This document shows positions 58,247 to 64,000 of a DNA stretch of 64,000 nt, piece by piece (the first letter of the stretch is position 1; every line of letters begins with the position of its first letter). A model generated the notes under the pieces. That model had not been told where the DNA came from and searched no databases. It was given only the letters and a program-made list of their open reading frames with translations. The stretch comes from an uncultured Desulfosoma sp. (GTDB taxonomy: Bacteria; Desulfobacterota; Syntrophobacteria; Syntrophobacterales; DSM-9756): the NCBI GenBank assembly GCA_937960435.1, contig CALGPN010000025.1, positions 106,028 to 170,027 on the forward strand. Reading direction: 5' to 3'. A program made the translations under genes and the position numbers.

Positions 58247-59013
58247 GCTTCCTCAAGGCCTTTCGCGCGAAGTTCGCGGTCGATCTGGAGGATTTTTTTG
58301 GCCAGCTGCTCCCGCACGCGCTTTTCCATCCCCGAAAACTGGACGGCCACCTCTTGGGCTCCTCGCACGGGGCATTGCGGACCCGGGTCTTGGCTCCGGA
58401 CCACAAAAGCGTGAAAGGTGTGGGCGGCTTCATCCAAGTGAAGCACGACTTCCACGCGCTGGCGGAATTGGAGGGCAGGGCGCACGGACGAGAGAAAGCG
58501 CGCCCCCCCTGTAGAAATATCCAAGATGCTCACCCGTTGACCGTCGATCTGCAAAGCGATGCCGCTGGTGATGGGCGGTCGGACACGATAGGCCATCCGA
58601 AGATTGAACGGTTCCACGCCACCCAAAGCCTTCAGGATCAGGGCCTGGACCGTCGTCCCTTTGCGGATGGTGTAACTTTCTCTCAATTCCAGGATTTCGG
58701 CGGGTATGCCGTACCGATTTTTGAATTCGTTTTCGCGGACGACGAAGGTCACCGTGCACCGCCGCCCGATGTGCTCCGGTTTCAGATCGGGACTCGGGCG
58801 GGACACGACGAAGATGGACCCGTCCGTGTCGTAGACCATGGCACGGCGCACATCCATGACTTCCCGATTGAAGTCCACCTTGAGCACGATGTCAACGGCG
58901 GCTCCGGGTTTCAAAGCCTTCACTGAAAATCGGGGTGCCGCCAACGCTTTCCTTGCCTCCCACCCGACGCGATCCCACCCGCTTTCGGCTTCCCGAAACA
59001 CAGCCTTCGTCAT
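58243..59013 (-). CDS. PilZ-domain protein
   Basis: Protein of 256 residues. The N-terminal half resembles a YcgR-like flagellar-brake segment (KVDFNREVMDVRRAMVYD, RRCTVTFVV), and the C-terminal half is a PilZ domain with the c-di-GMP motifs RMAYRVRP (near 155) and DISTGGARF. It should bind c-di-GMP and alter motility or polysaccharide production. I choose ATG 59013 over TTG 59025. No ligand-linked partner is in the window apart from the broken GGDEF gene at 46508. Confidence 0.82.
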   Translation of the reverse strand: MTKAVFREAESGWDRVGWEARKALAAPRFSVKALKPGAAVDIVLKVDFNREVMDVRRAMVYDTDGSIFVVSRPSPDLKPEHIGRRCTVTFVVRENEFKNRYGIPAEILELRESYTIRKGTTVQALILKALGGVEPFNLRMAYRVRPPITSGIALQIDGQRVSILDISTGGARFLSSVRPALQFRQRVEVVLHLDEAAHTFHAFVVRSQDPGPQCPVRGAQEVAVQFSGMEKRVREQLAKKILQIDRELRAKGLEEA

Positions 59014-59058
59014 GAGATTCGGCAAACCACCGGAATCTCTTGACGGAAAATCGCCCCA

Positions 59059-60144
59059 TCAGCCGTTTCGTTGGGCGAAATCCTTCATGAAATCCACCAA
59101 GGCACGGACGCCTTCCACGGGCATGGCGTTGTAAAGGGACGCACGGCATCCCCCGACAGACCGATGGCCCTTAAGGCCACCGAGGCCGGCTTTCTGGGAT
59201 TGGTCAATAAATTTCTTTTCCAGATCCGCCGAAGGAAGCCGGAATGTGACGTTCATCCACGACCGGGATTCCGGCTGAGCCGTGCCCCGATAAAAGTTTT
59301 GGCTGTCGATGTAATCGTAAATGAGGCGTGCCTTTTCGCGGTTGATCGCTTCCATGGCGGCCAGGCCTCCGACGGTTTCCTCCACCCACTTGAGCACCAG
59401 TTCCACCATGTAGATGGCGAAGCACGGCGGCGTGTTGTAAAGGGAATTTTTTTCCGCATGCGTCGTGGATTTGAAAAGCGTCGGAAGATTGGCCGGCACG
59501 CGCTCCAACATATCCTGTCGGATGATGTCCAGGGTGACTCCGGCGGGCCCCGCATTCTTTTGGGCGCCGGCGTAAATCAACCCGAAAGGTGCCGGGTCGA
59601 ACACTCGGCTGAAAATATCCGAAGACATATCGCTGACCAAAGGCACATTGCCCGCATCGGGGAACGTGCGGTACTGGGTCCCGCGAATGGTGTTGTTGGA
59701 CGTGATATGCAGGTAGGCGGCATCCGGGTTCACAGGGATTTTTTCCGGAATGTAGGTGAATTCTTTGTCCTCGGAAGAAGCGACCACACGGACGTTTTTC
59801 CCCAGGATGCGGGCTTCTTTAATGGCCTTTGTGGACCATGTGCCGGTGTCCACGTAATCCACCGGGGCGGTATCGGAAGCCAGGTTCATCGGCACCAGCG
59901 TGAATTGCAAACTCGCCCCACCTTGCATGAACAGCACATGATAACGGTCGTCGAGTTTCAGCAGGCGCTTGACTCGAGCAATGGCCGACTGAAGGACGCC
60001 CTCGAAGAGGGCCGACCGATGGCTGATTTCAAGGATGGACATCCCGGAGCCTTTATAGTTCAGGAGCTCTTCTCTCGCCTCTTCCAACACGGGAAGCGGC
60101 AATGCGGCGGGACCGGGATTAAAATTGTAGATGCGCTCGGACAT
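59059..60144 (-). CDS. serC: phosphoserine aminotransferase
   Basis: PLP enzyme of 361 residues of the serine pathway: MSERIYNFNPGPAALPLPVL start, QGGASLQFTLVPMN, YVDTGTWSTKAIKEA, the PLP-lysine region GLIYAGAQKNAGPAG, and the C-terminal GGCRASLYNAMPVEGVRAL. Full length for the family. A candidate promoter lies at 60252-60280 on the minus strand. No serA or serB gene is adjacent. Confidence 0.96.
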   Translation of the reverse strand: MSERIYNFNPGPAALPLPVLEEAREELLNYKGSGMSILEISHRSALFEGVLQSAIARVKRLLKLDDRYHVLFMQGGASLQFTLVPMNLASDTAPVDYVDTGTWSTKAIKEARILGKNVRVVASSEDKEFTYIPEKIPVNPDAAYLHITSNNTIRGTQYRTFPDAGNVPLVSDMSSDIFSRVFDPAPFGLIYAGAQKNAGPAGVTLDIIRQDMLERVPANLPTLFKSTTHAEKNSLYNTPPCFAIYMVELVLKWVEETVGGLAAMEAINREKARLIYDYIDSQNFYRGTAQPESRSWMNVTFRLPSADLEKKFIDQSQKAGLGGLKGHRSVGGCRASLYNAMPVEGVRALVDFMKDFAQRNG

Positions 60145-60251
60145 GGCATTCCCCCTCCGTTTTTCTCTTTAGTTATCTTTCTCCGACGATCCGGCATGCA
60201 TGCTTTGAAACAAAGCCTCCTGGAAATTCGGCCGTTTCCAAGGATCGACCG

Positions 60252-60280
60252 AAGCTACCGACGCCCCCGCCTTTTGTCAA
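60252..60280 (-). promoter_or_regulatory. candidate sigma70 promoter of serC
   Basis: TTGACA (60280-60275), a 17-base spacer and TAGCTT (60257-60252; three of six to TATAAT) on the minus strand, in the 264-base divergent gap before the ThiF/HesA gene. The -10 is weak, so only moderate support. Confidence 0.4.
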
Positions 60281-60408
60281 TGTCGTTTTCCCGGCATGAG
60301 ACTCAAGAGCTTGGATTGTGCAGAGCCCTGTGCTAGCTATGGGACTCTGGGCATATGAGTTCAAGAGGATGCGGCTTGAGAACTCAAAAGATTCATGAAG
60401 GAGAGCCG

Positions 60409-61251
60409 ATGGCGATGAATCAAGGGCACGGACGCGAGCTCTCCTACGGGGGGCGCACCGTTCGTATCGCGGAAGATGCCGATCTTTTGGCCTGGGCGCG
60501 CCTCCAGGGCCTGGCCCCTTGGGAGGCTCAAGAGCAGGCCTTGGAGCAAGGGATTCTTCCCTTAAGGTATCTGAAAAACCTATGGGCTTTGAGCGTCGAG
60601 GAGCAGAGGAAGCTGGCGGCGTCCGCCGTTTTTGTCTGCGGCTGTGGAGGTCTCGGCGGCGTTGTGGCGCAGCTCCTAGCCCGGGCCGGCGTCGGTCATC
60701 TGATTCTCGCCGATCCCGACGCCTTTTGTCCTTCCAATTTAAACCGGCAGTGGTTCGCTCACTCGGAAAACATCGGTCAGCCCAAAGCGGTGGAAGCGGC
60801 ACAGGGATGCCGCCGCATCAATCCTTTGATTCGTGTGACGGCTTTTCAAGAACCTTTGGATTCGGGAAACGCGCAGCGGCTTCTCGTCGGCTGTCGGGCA
60901 GCGGTGGACGCCTTGGACAACCTGGAAAGCCGCTTCGTCTTGGAAAAAGCCTGCCGGAGCTTGGGCATCCCTTGGGTGCACGGCGCCGTCGCCGGCTGGT
61001 TCGGCCAGATCGCCACCTTTCTGCCGGGCTCATCCATCGGCCTTGAGGCCGTCTACGGCCGGCGACGGGAACGGACTCAAGCGGAACAGGACTTGGGCGT
61101 TCTCGGACCTACGCCGTCCGTTATCGGGAGCCTCCAGGCCTTGGAAGTCCTTCGAGTTCTCACGGGCCGTCCCCCGGCCTACGCCGGCCGACTCTTGTAT
61201 TTCGATGGGGAAACGGGGGCCTCCCATTTGATCCCTCTGGCCGAAACCTGA
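60409..61251 (+). CDS. ThiF/HesA/MoeB-type ubiquitin-like activating enzyme
   Basis: Protein of 280 residues with the E1-like adenylation fold: VCGCGGLGGVVAQLLARAG (nucleotide motif), ADPDAFCPSNLNRQWFA, AVDALDNLESRF, and a late GPTPSVIGSLQALEVLRVL. The zinc CxxC pairs of MoeB/ThiF are missing and the usual catalytic Cys region is not evident, so it may be an HesA-like member without a known partner. ATG 60409 follows AAGGAGA; longer frame upstream is not homologous. Confidence 0.82.
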   Translation: MAMNQGHGRELSYGGRTVRIAEDADLLAWARLQGLAPWEAQEQALEQGILPLRYLKNLWALSVEEQRKLAASAVFVCGCGGLGGVVAQLLARAGVGHLILADPDAFCPSNLNRQWFAHSENIGQPKAVEAAQGCRRINPLIRVTAFQEPLDSGNAQRLLVGCRAAVDALDNLESRFVLEKACRSLGIPWVHGAVAGWFGQIATFLPGSSIGLEAVYGRRRERTQAEQDLGVLGPTPSVIGSLQALEVLRVLTGRPPAYAGRLLYFDGETGASHLIPLAET

Positions 61252-61312
61252 ACAACCAATTTTAGAGGGGGTCGTCGCTCATGCACGGAATCTCAATCAG
61301 AAGGAGTGCATT

Positions 61313-61867
61313 ATGCTGACATGGGTTGGGGCGGCGATAATCGCCATCCTGGGAGGCCTCTGGGCGGTCGCGATTTACAACCGGCTGGTGCGTGCCAAAA
61401 ACTTGGTGGAAGAAGCCTGGAGCGGCATGGATGTCCAATTGAAACGCCGCACCGATCTCATCCCCAATCTGGTAGAAACCGTCAAGGGATACATGCAGCA
61501 CGAACGGGGCGTCTTGGAACAGGTGACGACGCTTCGAGCCAAAAGTCTTTCCGCGACTACGGTAGAAGAGCGTGCGGCCGCCGAGGGCGCCATGAGCCGG
61601 GCTTTGGGGGCTCTTTTCGCCGTCGCCGAAAATTACCCCGACCTCAAGGCCAACCAAAATTTCTTGGAACTCCAAAAAGCGCTAAGCGACATTGAAGAAC
61701 AGCTCCAATTGGCCCGTCGCTATTACAACGGGACGGTAAGAGACTTGAACATTCTCGTGGAAAGTTTCCCCAGCAATCTTTTCGCCTCCTTTTTCGGGTT
61801 CCGCAAAGCCGTGTTTTTCCAAATCGAGGAAGGGGACCGTGCGGTGCCCAAGGTCGGGTTCGCATGA
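61313..61867 (+). CDS. lemA: LemA-family protein
   Basis: Protein of 184 residues with one N-terminal membrane helix (VGAAIIAILGGLWAVAIYN) and a helical LemA domain with VKGYMQHERGVLEQVTTLR and YYNGTVRDLNILVESFPSN. The role of LemA proteins is poorly known; they often accompany DUF2207 or TPM-domain genes, as here, 19 bases before the next start. Confidence 0.88.
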   Translation: MLTWVGAAIIAILGGLWAVAIYNRLVRAKNLVEEAWSGMDVQLKRRTDLIPNLVETVKGYMQHERGVLEQVTTLRAKSLSATTVEERAAAEGAMSRALGALFAVAENYPDLKANQNFLELQKALSDIEEQLQLARRYYNGTVRDLNILVESFPSNLFASFFGFRKAVFFQIEEGDRAVPKVGFA

Positions 61868-61886
61868 AAGGCGGAGGAGGACAGTC

Positions 61887-63839
61887 ATGAGGCGAGGGCT
61901 TTTGGGGGTAGTTCTTATCGTGAGCCTTTGGGGCTACGGAATCAGCCTCGCCGTGGCGGCCGCATCGGACGCTCCCTACGACGAGAGAATCTTGGAGTTT
62001 CTGAGCGATATTGTCGTCCACGCAGACGCGAACCTCACCGTCAAAGAAACCATCACGGTGCGTGCGCTGGGGCAATCTATCAAAAGGGGGATCGTTCGCG
62101 ATTTTCCCACGGTCTATACGGACGGACACGGCCGGAGGGTCCGCGTGTCTTTCGAACTTGTGGAGGTGCGTCGTGACGGCAGGGTTGAGCCCTACCACAC
62201 TCAAAACGTCAGCAACGGGGTGCGGATCACCATTGGACACAAGGACGTCTATATCGACGCGGGTGTCCACACTTACGAGATCACCTACCGAACATCCCGC
62301 CAGCTGGGTTTTTTTAAAGACTACGACGAGCTTTACTGGAACGTGACGGGCACGGGGTGGACCTTTCCCATCGATCATGCGGCGGCTCGGATCGTGCTTC
62401 CCGAAGGCGCCCGACTCCTCCAGCAGGCCGCCTACACCGGCCCTCAGGGGGCTCAAGGCCGGGACTACCGTTTTGCCGACCAAGGCGGCGGTACCCTTCT
62501 TTTTGAAACTACTCGGAAGCTCGGCGTCGGCGAAGGGTTGACCGTGGCCGCGGCCTGGCCCAAGGGGCTTGTCCGCGAACCTCCTCAAACCGAGCGGATT
62601 CTGGAGCTCTTGGGAGACAACCTCGGCCTCGCCTATGGACTGATCGGGCTTGCCCTCGTTTTGGCATACTATCTGGCGGTCTGGTTTCGGGTCGGCCGGG
62701 ACCCGGAACCCGGCACCATCATCCCTTTGTTCGAACCGCCCCATGGTTTTTCGCCTGCCGCGGTCCGGTTTATCCGAAAGATGGATTTCGATCAGAAGAC
62801 CTTCGCCTCCGCCGTGGTGAATATGGCCGTGAAGGGACACCTTCTCATCCGCGAAACCGACGACACCTACGTCCTCGTGAAGAAACGCGTCGGGAAGGAA
62901 ACGCTCACGCCGGGAGAAAAAAACATAGCGGACGCCCTGTTCGACTCCGGTGCGGGAGAAGTCGCTCTTCACAATCAGCATGCGGCCAAGTTCAAAAAGG
63001 CCATGGACGGACTCCACAAGTCCCTCTCGCAAGAGTACGAGAAGACCTATTTCCTCACCAACAGCGGGTACATGGGTCCGGCGCTGGGCCTCTCCTTGGC
63101 CGTTTTGGCCGCGCTCATCATTTACGCCCCCCAGCCGGTCATGGCGGCGTTTCTGGCTATGTGGCTGAGCATTTGGTCCCTCGTCTGCACGGCCCTGGCC
63201 ATCCAAGTCTGGCAAGCATGGAGAGGGGCACGCCGAGGAAGGCTTCCCCGTCGGATGATGGGAGGCTTTTCCGCCGTCGGGATCACTTTGTTTGCCTTAC
63301 CCTTTTGGGCCGGGGAAATCGGCGGATTCGTTCTCTTCGCCTACAGCGTGTCTTTCTTGGGCGCGGTGATCCTGGCGGCTCTCGGAGGTCTCCACGCCCT
63401 GTTTTACCACCTGCTCAAAGCTCCGACGCACCTGGGTCGCAAAATCCTAGACCAGATCGAAGGCTTTCGCCTGTATCTCAGCATCGCCGAAAAGGACCGC
63501 CTAAGGATCCTCAATCCCCCTGAAAAGACCCCGGACCATTTTGAAAAATATCTTCCCTACGCCTTGGCTTTGGATGTGGAACAAGAGTGGTGCGAACAGT
63601 TCGCCCAAGTTTTGGATGCCAGTGATGATCCGGAGCGAGGGTACCGGCCCAGATGGTACCATGGAACCCGATGGTCCAGCTTCGGGGCCTCAGGCCTAGC
63701 CGGCCTCAGTGATAGTCTCGGCGGCGGCCTCACGAGCGCCATCGCGTCGGCCTCCACACCGCCGGGTTCTCGATCCGGCTCGGGAGGCGGAGGCTCTTCG
63801 GGTGGGGGCGGCGGAGGCGGAGGCGGCAGCGGGTGGTAG
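61887..63839 (+). CDS. DUF2207 membrane protein
   Basis: Protein of 650 residues. A signal or first helix (LLGVVLIVSLWGYGISLAV), a beta-rich extracytoplasmic region with DUF2207 motifs (VHADANLTVKETITV, TYEITYRTSRQLGFFKDYD, ELYWNVTGTGW), then several helices (about 225-255, 420-510) and a glycine/serine-rich C-terminus, GGGGSSGGGGGGGGG. GCGGAGGAGG precedes ATG 61887; the longer frame lacks a homologous start. With lemA it forms the usual LemA-DUF2207 pair. Function unknown. Confidence 0.85.
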   Translation: MRRGLLGVVLIVSLWGYGISLAVAAASDAPYDERILEFLSDIVVHADANLTVKETITVRALGQSIKRGIVRDFPTVYTDGHGRRVRVSFELVEVRRDGRVEPYHTQNVSNGVRITIGHKDVYIDAGVHTYEITYRTSRQLGFFKDYDELYWNVTGTGWTFPIDHAAARIVLPEGARLLQQAAYTGPQGAQGRDYRFADQGGGTLLFETTRKLGVGEGLTVAAAWPKGLVREPPQTERILELLGDNLGLAYGLIGLALVLAYYLAVWFRVGRDPEPGTIIPLFEPPHGFSPAAVRFIRKMDFDQKTFASAVVNMAVKGHLLIRETDDTYVLVKKRVGKETLTPGEKNIADALFDSGAGEVALHNQHAAKFKKAMDGLHKSLSQEYEKTYFLTNSGYMGPALGLSLAVLAALIIYAPQPVMAAFLAMWLSIWSLVCTALAIQVWQAWRGARRGRLPRRMMGGFSAVGITLFALPFWAGEIGGFVLFAYSVSFLGAVILAALGGLHALFYHLLKAPTHLGRKILDQIEGFRLYLSIAEKDRLRILNPPEKTPDHFEKYLPYALALDVEQEWCEQFAQVLDASDDPERGYRPRWYHGTRWSSFGASGLAGLSDSLGGGLTSAIASASTPPGSRSGSGGGGSSGGGGGGGGGSGW

Positions 63840-63991
63840 GATTCAAAAAAATCCAAATGAGTTTGTGGACCACCTTTCGCGGATATTTCGAGCCGGTCCC
63901 AGCGAACTTCGATTGAAGGGAGGGACTTGATCTCATCAATAATACGTTTGGCTCCGATTTGTCGCGGCAGAGCATATGAGGAGGAAAACGG

Positions 63992-64000
63992 ATGGAATGG
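63992..64000 (+). CDS. start of a gene cut by the window edge
   Basis: The last bases show AGGAGG with 7-base spacing to ATG at 63992, reading ATG GAA TGG before the window ends. The ribosome site is strong, so this is probably a real start, but the product cannot be judged. Confidence 0.5.

Noticed and set aside
61644..63215. 523-codon minus-strand frame opposite the DUF2207 gene
   Set aside because: It is a shadow of a GC-rich membrane-protein gene and has no ribosome site or motif.

Overview
The window looks like a GC-rich chromosomal segment from an anaerobic, probably sulfate-reducing or syntrophic bacterium of the former Deltaproteobacteria (Desulfobacterota; Desulfacinum- or Syntrophobacter-like is my guess). 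This rests on the anaerobe-specific orange-protein (ORP) type locus, the mercury-methylation pair hgcAB, the anaerobic (cbi) cobalamin genes, a folate C1 pair of Wood-Ljungdahl type, an archaeal-type 3-dehydroquinate synthase and many MinD/ferredoxin proteins. No rRNA, tRNA, CRISPR array, phage or intact transposon was seen.

Layout. 84-8874: a CNB-HDOD regulator, then an ORP-type locus (rubredoxin-like protein, NifX-fold protein fused to a Gly-rich zinc ribbon, two MinD ATPases with 2x[4Fe-4S], a Usp, a sigma54 activator, an Mrp-ORP fusion and a single-domain ORP) with a good sigma54 promoter at 7107-7122. 9220-15343: MFS transporter, hgcAB, FmdB zinc ribbon, exported MsrAB, RibD-like reductase and a second HDOD protein. 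15340-21067 (minus): cbiD, cbiET, cbiF, cbiG, cbiH. 21334-27603: a tightly packed operon of an FAD oxidoreductase, a kinase-like protein, a Usp and a 1149-residue Lon-type AAA protease, which I regard as the least described system here. 27710-32675: purM and a MoxR / DUF58 / transglutaminase operon. 32792-40304: degenerate receiver-TPR protein, rpmB, methyl-THF methyltransferase and cyclodeaminase genes, rel, ispG, radical SAM protein. 40301-46307 (minus): dacB and the aromatic operon aroA-aroE-pheA-DHQ synthase II, headed by a complete Phe/Tyr attenuator.

46508-64000: remnant of a diguanylate cyclase, PhzF-like protein, BON lipoprotein, ChaN-PDZ lipoprotein, a TraB/ChaN-like unknown, mutY, an ABC exporter with a large insertion inside its ATPase domain, two CRP-fold proteins flanking a rhodanese-ferritin fusion, a P1 peptidase, a PilZ protein, serC, a ThiF/HesA protein and a LemA-DUF2207 pair. 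Two dispersed intergenic repeat families occur in four islands (near 6475-6873, 19433-19660, 28809-28839, 51697-51938).

Working together: the cbi genes make the corrinoid that HgcA needs, and the methyl-THF methyltransferase/cyclodeaminase pair belongs to the C1 pathway thought to feed methyl groups to corrinoid proteins. The sigma54 activator at 4977 sits directly upstream of a sigma54 promoter that should drive the Mrp-ORP genes.
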